Of a DNA stretch of 64,000 nt, positions 1 to 10,500 are shown one piece after another; position 1 is the first letter of the stretch; each line of letters begins with the position of its first letter. The notes under the pieces are model-generated. The model ran no database searches and was not told the DNA's origin. It saw only the letters and a program-made list of their open reading frames with translations. The DNA is from Phoebastria nigripes. Its lineage: Eukaryota; Chordata; Aves; Procellariiformes; Diomedeidae. The position numbers and the translations under genes were made by a program. The DNA lies in contig JAYKAV010003143.1 in NCBI GenBank assembly GCA_035582835.1, positions 1,315,870 through 1,379,869 of the forward strand, read 5' to 3'.

Positions 1-1344
1 AATGTTGTGCTGTGATGAGAGTGGAATTAGATGAAATTCTAGAGCAAATATACAGTTTAAACCCTAATTCATTTAGTCAGTTTAAGCAAAGGGAGAAATA
101 TATATTACCCNACTCTTTACCACCAGCTGAACTGTATATTACAACATCAACAGAGAGCGTCGGCTGGCTTGGCTTCTGGAGCTCGGGAACTTCGTTCTTT
201 GTAGTTCACTTTGGTTTTCAGGAGGNATCAGTAAGACTAAGTTATAAACAACAACACAGCGATCCTAATTCAGTTCTTCATTAGTCACCTATTCAGAGGA
301 GGTAGTTTACTGTCCAATTTTTGAAAACCTTGCAAAATTAGGCTGTCTGTCTTGGTGCTTATTTGTGGATTATAACGTCTAACTTTTGGCAATGGAAATA
401 GCATTTAAGATCCTTTCTCTTCTAAATAAACATAATTAAAAACAACAACAACAAACCAACCCAGAAAAGGATTTTGTCCTGATGTAGTTAGCCAAAATGG
501 TAATTATCTCCAGTATGACATTGTGGTCTATGAAGTATACAGTTCAGTTACAGCTCTCCACTACCTTTCTACACGCTATATATTTATTCCGTGTTCCTGA
601 GAAAATATCTGGGGCTTGTTCAGCATGAAAGGACCTATGTGAGAATCAAGAAGTATAGGTAATGACATTGACTTAATTAACAATAGAAAAAGTCATGTTT
701 CTGGCTGCCAAACAAAACGTGAATGCCAGTTCATGAAGTTTTCTTCCTTTGTGACCCTGCTTTCAGTCTGGTGTAGCTGTGGATGTTGGCTCTGTCTGAC
801 TGCAATTCCTAGACTTTTTCTGATTTGTGTCTTTCAAATAAGGGACCAGTGAACCACTACCAGAAAACTAAAGTAAAACCTTGTAGCTTTTTAGACCTAG
901 CCAGCATTACAATTAACAGGCGTCTCCAGAGAAAGCCTCTGCAATTGAAATTAACAGTCTGATATCTAGAAGATATTTTGGTAAATTCAGACAGAGCAAG
1001 CTGAGGCATGGTGGGAAAATTAAACACAGAACTACGTGCTAACACTGCTTTTCTCCACTGCATTCATCCCTTCTCTCCAAACCAGTATGGCACTGGCCCA
1101 TGCACTGTCATTAGTATCTTAGTCTGGTGTATCGTAGGGATAATAATGAACCCTGAAGAGGGGAGGAATATTAGAGAAGACAAAAAAGACTGATACCCTT
1201 ATGTACATACAGTCTGTAGTCAGAGCAAGAGGACAGCAAGAGAGCAATTCAGCATCTCCACACATCAGTCAGAGCTAACGAGGACTTTGCAATCACCTTA
1301 GGCAGCTTCATAGCTTGCCAATATATATTTATATTTCTAAATTT

Positions 1345-1356
1345 ACACACACACAC
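1345..1356. repeat. (AC)6 microsatellite
   Basis: Six perfect AC units, preceded by an AT-rich run and followed by GCGT. This is a short simple repeat that may vary in length between individuals. Confidence 0.8.
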
Positions 1357-1516
1357 GCGTATTAGTACGAGGCTGCCGACAAACTAAAATCTGGTTTGTT
1401 GGTGCCAAAATTGATTCCAGATTGCATATATAGAATTATATAAACATCTTACATGTCCAGAGGTTGTGGAATGTGTAGGAGGGCAGGAGAGCAGCCAGCT
1501 CCCCCACCCAGCCCAG

Positions 1517-1532
1517 CACACACACACACACA
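1517..1532. repeat. (CA)8 microsatellite
   Basis: Eight perfect CA units lead into an A-rich stretch. The CA run lies inside minus-strand open frames, where it gives a Cys-Val type repeat, so those frames are unlikely to be genes. Confidence 0.9.
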
Positions 1533-2469
1533 AAACACCCAAGGGACTATTTGAGTCACACTGTACCCAGGCAACAAATATTTAATTAGAGTGACAAATA
1601 GGATGAGTGGGTCTGAGCTGTCCCCCCTCCTTCCTATGTTAAGGGAACAAAGCGAAACACTAGGAGGGAAGCCTCCGTAACGCCCCAAACGCCTCCCGCC
1701 TGGAAGCATGTTTCTTCCCTCCAGCTTTTCCAGCTTGGCTCTTTTCCATCTCATGTGGAGCAAATGTCAGAATAATCCCGACACGGAAATCTCTTAACCA
1801 TGCTCTAAAGTCTGTCTGCGCATGGGAAGAAAAAAAAAATATCCGATACATGCATCAATATGGGACTGCCCTAGTTGACAAAAACCTGTACTTTTACCTG
1901 TCAGGAGTGCCTTCCCAGGTACAGGCCCAACAGTATGCTCCTGATGTGACATACTGCATGGTATCATAAGATAGCTAATATGCCCCTTTTTCNTCTTTAT
2001 ATTTATTCATACTGAGAGCCTATAATCTTTTACTAAGATGCATTTTTTTAAGAAATAACAGAAAAGTGCTTCTAAAGCCCATTTTATAGGGAAACTTCCC
2101 CCCTCCCCCCCCCATTGTTGCATATCTTTATCCCCTCTGGAATGATTTCTCAGTGATATATAGTGCTAGATGCTCTTTACCATCAGTTTCTTGGCATTAA
2201 ATTGCACCCAGTTTAGTTTCTGACACATCCGGTTCAACAATAAAGTTTTTGGAAAAATTTGAGCCCTGACACACAGGAGCTGTACATAATTTTTCTTTAA
2301 TGTTCCTAAAGGAATCTTTTGCATTCAGGAGACCATTTAATAGCACCAGACTTACTTTTTTTACTGTTCTACCTTCCCCCTTTTTTGGATCAGGTCAGTG
2401 AGAGAAGAAGGAACTATGGAAAATCTCTGGGTTAAATTTCCTATAATATCCTTGCAAAACAAAACTTTA

Positions 2470-2482
2470 TTTTTTTTTTTTT
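2470..2482. repeat. T13 homopolymer
   Basis: An uninterrupted run of 13 T. No retroposon body is recognisable beside it. Confidence 0.8.
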
Positions 2483-3856
2483 GTCATCTGAAGATGGACA
2501 TGGCCTCTGAATTAACTAGCTGTCTAACAAACGTGGGTTTGACCTTCATTCTTCAGCATAAAGGTCAACGATTTTGTCCTATTTCAGGAACAANAGCTGA
2601 CTAACATAAACTCGGGAATGACCTGAAATCTCACTCGAACTATTTTTTCAGGTCTGATAATAATTTCAGTATATCTCGATTTAGAATCTGCCATATTTGC
2701 TATAATGCTTAGACACAGGCAGAGAAATTAATTAGGGTAGCCCTAATTCAGCACTAGCAGTTGACCTTTCAAGCCCAGGGCAAGCCTCCGAACNACTGCC
2801 AAAGCTGGGCACAGATCCAGGATGAGAGGGGCAAGCGCTGGGGTCCATATTCACTTGGGGGGAGCAGTGGCACCTGGAGTCACTCCGTGTGCTCCCAGTC
2901 CCAGATGCATACCTTGTGTCACAAAATACATTGCCACACAGCATTTTGCTCTTCTCTGGACAGCTGGGAAGAAGGACTTTGGGTCACTCCATAGCACACA
3001 CCTAACGTGCAGCCTAGGGGCAAACACTGACCTACCAAACCCCATTTCTTCAGCTAGAAGGGCATAGCCAAAGCAATATTATGTATTCCTACTGAGCGAA
3101 GTTCTCATAAAATTGTATAAGCCCTTTCCTTTTGCCTGGTGATAGGGTCACCAAACAAAATTTTTCTCAGGTCTTCCATTTTCTTGCTTTGTGAATGCCA
3201 GGCCAAAATAATATCGGGATAATACATTCTGTATTATGTTGTACAGTGGCCAGCATGCCATATGCAGACTGAATTTTTTTAATATCAAAGCTATCCTCCT
3301 CCTCATTACATGTTGAACCACGCAAAAGCCTATATTTTCTACATACACTTCTAATGCATCATTTATAAAAGATAAGCTAACACATTGCCTGTGCGCTGTA
3401 ATTAAATCAATAATTCCTTGTGGAGTTCTCATTAACTAGTACAGTAGGAACAGCCATAGCCTGAGGTACTCCTTCCTGCCTGCAGTTTTATTTTGTTTTT
3501 CTGCACATCTGCTTCCTATCGTGCCTTTTAATACTAACACCTTGAATGGGAATGATTCCCCTAGGCTTTCTGGCTGGCCACCTTGCTATTGTTTTTCTCC
3601 TTTAAAAAATAATAGTGAAAAAAACCTGACTTAAATGATTCAGTTCTTCTTCGTAAAGCACTACTGTCCTCACTGAATCTTTGTGATATACCACATTTAC
3701 ATAATTAATCCTTAATGAAGGGAATTTGATATTTCCTCATGAAGTTTATTGTTACACGTCGTACAAGAAATACAATTTGAGATTTTTTTTTCCCCTTTGG
3801 TNTAAGCCAAATCATTTTCTTGTTTAAGATTATCCGTTCTGCACATGTGTATAAAG

Positions 3857-4005
3857 GCAGGATGGCCCAGTGGTATAACCTGATTTCCAGAAATCTAGGT
3901 TCAATTCCCTACCCCAACACAGACTTTGTATGATACACTCTTGGCTAAGCCATGTAGAGTTTGCCTTTCCTGTATTTTTAGATCCCTATTCCCTGNAAGG
4001 GGCTG
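3857..4005 (+). mobile_element. Degraded tRNA-derived SINE (MIR/amniote type)
   Basis: The left part keeps a tRNA-like head. An A-box-like segment (TGGCCCAGTGGTATAA) is followed about 30 bases later by a B-box-like segment (GGTTCAATTCCC). To the right comes a worn version of the SINE body that in MIR and related amniote SINEs reads roughly 'cacagact..tgtgtgacc..gggcaagtcact..gcctcagtttcc'; here I see CACAGACTTTGTATGATAC and then CTTGGCTAAGCCATG. This is an old copy, not a functional tRNA gene, because no acceptor stem closes. The family name is from memory of consensus sequences; the exact subfamily is unknown. Confidence 0.7.
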
Positions 4006-4072
4006 GATAACCTGAGGTTTGGCACTGGTGACCCACCAATGAGAAGGTGGAGAGGGTGGTACTTCACATGGT

Positions 4073-4432
4073 ATGCACAGGAACGAGCCCTTGCAGCTGG
4101 CTCAAAAGGAACAGATGAGCAAGAACGTGTCTCAGATAGCAGCTTCCCCTAATTCTGGTATCTTTGGACTGCAGGGAGGTGCTCAATATATTAAATTAAT
4201 TTCTGTCAAAGATTCACAGCCTATTTGACAATCCATCCACTTCAGCAATGGATAAGAAGATCGTTTTGGATGAAGGTGGGTACATTTCAAGGCAAAGGCT
4301 GTAGCAATTGCACAGCATGTTGAAGAACCTCTGCCTGATGCTGTTCAAACTCAGATCAGACCTCCAGATGCTTTCCCTAACACCAAGAAATTGGCTGCTG
4401 CCGAAGTGGGGGTTTCATCACCTTCCTATTGA
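4073..4432 (+). other. Short coding-like tract of unknown identity (possible decayed coding fragment)
   Basis: Three short open stretches follow one another on the plus strand. The first runs from ATG at 4073 to TGA at 4226-4228 (about 51 codons). The second is in a different frame and spans about 4212-4265, reading SLFDNPSTSAMDKK and onward. The third returns to the first frame directly after a TGA at 4271-4273 and runs to TGA at 4430-4432, including EEPLPDAVQTQIRPPDAFPN. The amino-acid composition looks more protein-like than typical noise, and the frame changes would fit a decayed retrocopy. I do not recognise the protein, see no poly(A) tail, and chance is a serious alternative. Confidence 0.2.
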
Positions 4433-5525
4433 GCAGTTTTTCATTGCAAGAAAGACAGCTGTGCAGAGCTAGAAAAGAGAGTAAGAGTTAATATGGCCTT
4501 GTAGCACACTCAATAGGGAGACCAAAGTCATGGATTGTAGTTCTTACCCTAAGAAGTGTTTATGCTGTAACTGATGAGAGTTTAATGGTAAGTACATAGA
4601 CCTAGCCTAAGTGCTTCTGCACCCGTGTTTGCTAGGGAAAAAAAAGGCAACTCTGTAGGCCCTTTCCCTTTCGCAGGCATTTCTTGCTTGCTTGTTAATC
4701 AACCAAGCAAAATTTAAATCATCTCAGTCACCCTTCACACTTTTAGCTTTGATGGAGTTTGAACAGTACAGGCAGAGAATTTTCAGAAACTATCTATGCA
4801 TTTCATATCAACAACCTATCACTCCATCCACTTTCCATTCTTCTACTCTTCCTTATGCTCCAAGCATAAGCATTGCTAGAGACAGGACGCGGGACCGAAT
4901 AGCCATTTGCCCTCACTCTTTTTTGTTTCACACCTGGCAGCGTTCAGCATTTGCTGAGAGAGGCAGAGCAAGTAGAGAGGACGACTAAGTAGAAGAGAGC
5001 CCTGCCAGGTTTCTGATTAGCATGGGAGCCAAAAATGCTTTGGACTGTTCAGAAGCTATTTATATTTTATAGATATGGTTTTCTCACACTTACTACTTAA
5101 CTGCATTATAAAAGAATTCCTTCTCTGTCATGGCTGGTTCAAAAGCAGGCAGTACCCAGATGTTATGCTCTCCTTATGTGAGCGAAACAGAGAAGCACTT
5201 CACTTCCAGACGGGCACAAATTGCCTCTGTCTTTCCTTTGTTTTTATGAGGTCTAGTATATCAAACAGGATATGTTGGAGGCCCCAATTCAAGTACACAA
5301 TTCACTTTATGCAAATGTTTATGAGCATTACTGAGTAGGAATGGCTTTGCCATATTAGGAGCTAGGAAAAAGGAATAGTTTGAATAGTATATGTCCAAAA
5401 TCACGAAGATTCAACCACACATGTCTCAGCAAAATTCTTGAAAGGAAACAAAAGTCCAGATAGGAGCAATCTTGTTTATCGATGAAGTTCATTAACTCAT
5501 TTGTCCCTTAAAGGGAGGGAGGGGG

Positions 5526-5540
5526 AAAAAAAAAAAAAAA
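5526..5540. repeat. A15 homopolymer
   Basis: Fifteen A follow a G-rich stretch (GGGAGGGAGGGGG). No retrocopy body is evident upstream. Confidence 0.85.
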
Positions 5541-5800
5541 GCTTGAAAATGTATTCACAAGGGGGAGAAAAGGGAAAATGTTTTATTCTAAGATCACAGT
5601 GGTCAGATTATGGACAGTTTAATAGATTATGTTCATATAAAAATGTTTTTTATAAAAGGATGGAGTCTTTCTGACAAAGTATCTCCTGTAGTAGTTTGTT
5701 TCTTTTTCCGTTATAAATTCCTGGCAAACTTAAGGCGGCAAGATCCTATAAACAGTGTGGCTGCTCAACATTCAGCCCTTCAAAATTATACCAAGCTTGC

Positions 5801-6012
5801 ACGGCTTTCAGGCTCCATTTCCCCTTCATTTGTCACTTCCTGCACCGCCCTCCCCTTCGTTCTCCGAGAGGGGCCAGAGCTTTGCGCATCACACGCCAGC
5901 AATGCTGCGAGGAGATGGATGGTGAGATAAAGCCATCCCGCGCACAGACCCGTGACAGCGGCGCTCTCAGCGNGGCGCCGTTTTGCAGGTGCTAGGTCAG
6001 CGCTACGTCTGG
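5801..6012. other. Small CpG-rich cluster
   Basis: By hand count there are about 17 CpG dinucleotides in roughly 210 bases, against AT-rich flanks where CpG is scarce. The densest part is 5936-6010. An open frame on + (5610-5930) enters the cluster but has no recognisable domain. The cluster is too short for a classical CpG island. It could be a remnant promoter or exon, or only a locally GC-biased patch. Confidence 0.4.
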
Positions 6013-6439
6013 TGCACTCATGCTGGGTTTGCAGTCTTTTCTAAGGCAAGCGATGCAGTTGGTGCTGACAGAACAAAACGCATATTGTAGCCTGGGTGTA
6101 ACACATTTAGCTCTGAAATGCATCAGCTCTACTCTCTCCATAGCAATCCTAAGATTTTATGGATTTGAGGTTTTTTGTGACACATTAGTTGATCAAGAAA
6201 GGACTCTTCCTTGGCCAAACAGGGAAGGAAGACAGGCTAGAAAATAGAATTCAAAATACACCTCACTTTTAAAAAGAGTCTCTTCTACTAGTCCCTCCCT
6301 CTGTAAAAGCAACATACAAAGACAAAGTGTCAAGATTATGAAACCTTTGTTCAGAACACTTTGGGTCTGGCTGGTTTCTATTTATAAGTCACAATAATAG
6401 AAACATTGCAAAAAGAAAAGGCCAACAAGCTGAAAATTA

Positions 6440-6535
6440 GAGCTGGAAGCTGCCAGGCTGGGAGTTCTGGTCCCAGTGGTTTGTGAGCAGTGACTTAACA
6501 GTTCTTCCTTTTTTCCCCCCTTCCCAATTGCTTAC
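6440..6535 (+). mobile_element. Possible SINE fragment (MIR/amniote type)
   Basis: The order ATTAGAGCTGG, then GGCTGGGAGTTCTGGTCCCAG, then GTGACTTAACAG, then a pyrimidine-rich TTCC..TTTCCCC stretch follows the order of landmarks in amniote tRNA-derived SINEs. The match is patchy and no clear B box is left, so this is tentative. Confidence 0.35.
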
Positions 6536-7529
6536 TGCTTCCTCTGATCTGTTTAGTTTTGCAAACTAAACATCGGCCATCATCTCTAGCAATTTAGCCC
6601 TCAGCAGTTTCTACCTAACAGGCCAGTCCTTAAATTTTCCATACGTTTGCAAGTTCTCTTTGAGGATGCATTTTATTCCCCTGAACTTCTTTATCTGACC
6701 AACTATTCTAGATGCTTGCAAAATATCTTCTAAGAGACATTTGGTCTCTTAGATGCTGCCAACTCTTGTTTCTCTGAAGCTATTGCATTTAGTTTGGTTT
6801 CCAACGCACTTTTTGGAAGCTTTTAGTTACAGAAACTTCAGAACTTTTCCCATTGTGTTTGGTATTCATGCCCCCAGGGCTGCAAGAAAAGCAATAAATG
6901 AAGACATTCAGATGTTTCCAGACTCAAATTCTTGTACAATTTCCTTCAGTTCAGAGCAAAAATTTATTTTACATAGTTTTCTTCACTAATTGCTTGTATC
7001 AACAGCCTGGCTACACCGTGTTTCCCAGCAGTCTAGTTTGCTTTATCGTTTCAGCTGGGTGAGTTATTCATAGACACTGTGAAGCAGAGTAAAAGAAAGC
7101 TACTCCATGCGTATGGCCCATAATGCNTACTTTGTTCTTCAGGAGCCTCACAAACATTAATTATTCTGCATTGACCATACCACAGTGCAGAAATAAAAAC
7201 ATTTGTTCTAAGATTTTATCCCTAAGGTTTTCTGACTTTTTTTGGCATCCACAAATCACCATGACAACTCCAAAGTCCTTCAAAGTCTCTCAAGAAGACA
7301 TGTCAAAAGAACTGTAAAAAGTAAGGCTTCAGAAAACATCTGATTCAATGTCTTTTCATTTCACTGCTTATTCTTCAACTGGCTATGACATTCTTAAAGA
7401 ATAAAAGTTGAAAAGCAGACCCCTTTTCTTCCTCAAACTCTTTTCTAAAGACAGCGCTGTAGTGTAAGCAATTTGGGGATGTTGCGCATGCTTTCCTTAA
7501 ACTTTCTACCAGAAAATTAATTTAGAAGC

Positions 7530-7552
7530 TATAAATAGGACACGTGCACGTG
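7530..7552 (+). promoter_or_regulatory. TATA-like box next to a double E-box
   Basis: TATAAATAGG at 7530-7539 is followed at once by CACGTGCACGTG at 7541-7552, two overlapping canonical E-boxes in a 12-base palindrome. E-boxes of this kind bind bHLH factors such as MYC/MAX, CLOCK/BMAL1 or HES proteins. No gene start can be placed nearby, so function is unproven and chance is possible. Confidence 0.15.
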
Positions 7553-10500
7553 GAAACGAGTTTACCCTATAGGCTTAATTTTCTGTATAATTCCAGTTGT
7601 TTTCTGTGTTTTGTGTACATTAGAAAGCAAGCTCTATGCAGTGTATGGTTGATATTCTAAGTTCCAATAAAGTATAAGGAAATAGCACTCAATCATTTTT
7701 ATTTGCTGAAATGCCAGAAGGGCTTTAGCTGACATAACATTGCGGAAGACTGGCTGTGACTCCCGCCAAGGTAAGAGGTACCATTTTCATGGAAGGACGG
7801 CAGAGATGAGAAACTCTGTCGCAGTGCCTTCCTCACACTGCTTTCATTTTCCCCAGCTGCCTGACAAGACATTTTTGTTCAACTAGATGTGGACAGAGAA
7901 AACGTGCAGACTTGCAAGCTTTCAGTAGGTAATCAAGAAGTAGCGAGTGCTTAGCAGCACACATGACTGGATACTGACCTTAATAAAACCGCCTCTTCAC
8001 AGGCAGGCCCCAGAATTTGGCAAGCCATGCTTGCGGTCGCTAATTAAAAAGTAGCTGAGCCAAATGTGTTTGCACAAGTGTCATGGTCACACTTCTGTCT
8101 TCATGCTGGTTATGTGATCAGCATCAGAACTGCTCATTAGAAGTGCTTCTAGAAATGCTCTAGGAACCCAGTTTTTGAATTTCGGGCGACAGCTACTTCA
8201 GCTGCATGTGCAATTAGGGGATGCATAAATGAGTAGGCAGCTGCTTAATTTTCTCCATGTCTGTGAAAACAAGATTAACCAAGCACATAATGGATGCTGA
8301 AGAAAAATGACAGGCACTGTTTGTGTATTTCTGTCAGGATGAAAGATAACATTTCACAACTGCCATGACATACCTTGTTTTGGAAATCAGTCCTTAGTTA
8401 CTTTCCTGATGCTACAAGCAACCTTAGTTAGGCAGAGTCAATGGGCAATACAAGAAGAGATCTTCAAAGGTTTGTTGCTCCAGTACCTACCCCATGAAGC
8501 CTTTGCAGCTTTGTAGGGGCTAGAGAACAGCGGGAAGGGCCTCGGCTATGCTAGATGTGCACACCAGTAAGAGAAAAATGCTTCTCCATATAGTTTAGTT
8601 GTGGAAGAGTGGCGATTCAGGCTGTAGGAAAGGCTTTTTGGGTTCTCCTGCCTGCCCCAGGTAATTTCCAATAGACCTAGCAGAACCTGCGTGAGATGAA
8701 GAATGCCTAAATTATACAGGACATTTTATAATGTCGCATAATATTTATTTGCAGAGGCAGTATGACTGGCCTTGGATTTTAGTCACAATTATCATGAATT
8801 TCACTGACATTTCCTTACTAGTGTCTGTAACTGCTGCTTCTGTGCAGGGCGTGTTGGGCAATTTCATGAAAAAAAGGTACTTCTGTGAATTACAAAATCA
8901 AAGCTTCATCTTCATGACAGGCTTTTAAAGAGCTGACACCAAGCTGTGTGAGGAGACATGAAAGGAGCTAACTTCTTACCATTAAAAAATTTGGAAAGGT
9001 GGATGGAGCATTGGTTATCCATTCCAGTCTGACACCTCTTACGTTAAAGCATATTGCAAGTAAAAACTGTCTTTGATACCAAGATTTAAAAGCTGAATGT
9101 AAACGTGTTATGCTTTAATCCATGGAATATCATGTCCCAGTAATTCACTATTTAGAGAACATGTAATACACGACCCAAAACTGGAAGAAATAAAAGGAAA
9201 GAATAGTCAGACCTCAATAGTATTAAAAAAAAAAGTACATAAGAAGTGCTTATTTTTGCAAGACTAACAGGGCAGACAGTTTCCTGATAGTACTTTCAGA
9301 GGTGAAAATTCAAACACAACTTCTACAACTCATCAAATCTAATTAAGAAACAATTAGGATAATGATCACCAGACAGTTTTGGCAAGAACAAATACACCTT
9401 CTTCCATCCATTCGTTCTTGCCATTAGAACTGTCAATTACAGCATACTTACTGACAATAGGAAGTAATGGGGGAGAGTATAAGGATATGATCAATGAAAC
9501 CAAAACTGCTCAAGGTTTTGTATTCCTTCCACTGCATTTTGTGAGCCTGTGGAACTCATGGGTAAATTAGAATTTTTACTGTGCCCATCACCTGAACCCC
9601 GTACTTTTCAATAGCTGGATTTTCTAAAAGCTTTCCAGTGAAAGCTTCTGTTTCACTTTTTATTCTAGAGAGCATAACCTCAAAACCATACCACTCTAAG
9701 TGGGTACTTTACACACCGTAGATTGTGAGAACAGCCTAGAAAGACTTATTGGCAGGAACAGCGAAGTTACTCTGAAGAGTAGACATCCACAAGGAAATTG
9801 TGCAAGCCGACCTAAACAACTGCCAGTAAAACTGGATATCCAACGAGATCGCTCTGCATTCTGTATATGTCACTTATTTTACAGAAGCCATATTTTGGAT
9901 GTTCTTTAGAGAACTCAAAGTTTGTTTTATAGGCTCACGTTCACCATGCCTTTTTTGTGAAGTCCTGTACCACAAAACCATATGAACAGACTTCAGAAAT
10001 AGAAAAACATGTACAGCTGACATAAACACCTCCTCCTTTCCAGACAGTACCCCGGTAATTGGGAGCACCGCTGTACGGACCTTTAGAACGATGATTGAGA
10101 TTGCAAGGAAGATCATGGAGAGACCCAAACTATGTGGACGAGAACCAGATCAGGATAGAACAAATTCCTAGCACTGAAAGCAATGGCTTGTTGGATCTGA
10201 AACCTGTAATAAACCCAGCGCCAACTATTGCAGCAGACTCCAATTTGGAGCAATATATTTATCTTAAATAAAGACCTTGTGTGAGAGGGGGCAATACATA
10301 TGTTTTGGTTATTTTTCAAAGGCAGCTGTTGTTAGACAGAGACTCATTGGTTTGAGTGCCCCAGGAAGTGTCCTAGCACTAAAACATTTTGTAGGTGAAG
10401 AGGTCAAAAGTGAGTGCCCTTTAACACAGGAGGGCTCAGTTTATCAAATGACCCTGCAATTTGTCATCCAGACATCATTATCACAATACATCTGTTACAA

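Larger units (their letters stand above)
1..3856. other. Gene-free stretch, unique sequence with simple repeats
   Basis: No open frame here exceeds about 104 codons and none resembles a known family. The sequence is AT-rich. It holds a few short low-complexity runs: CA repeats near 1.35 and 1.52 kb, a C-rich run at 2098-2113 and a 13-base T run at 2470-2482. I see no splice-bounded coding exon or RNA gene. Confidence 0.6.

Noticed and set aside
3857..3925. tRNA gene (A-box and B-box like segments)
   Set aside because: No acceptor or anticodon stem can be closed, and the downstream sequence follows a tRNA-derived SINE body.
7660..7680. Poly(A) signal AATAAA as a transcript end
   Set aside because: The hexamer is frequent in AT-rich DNA and no transcript or coding end lies upstream.
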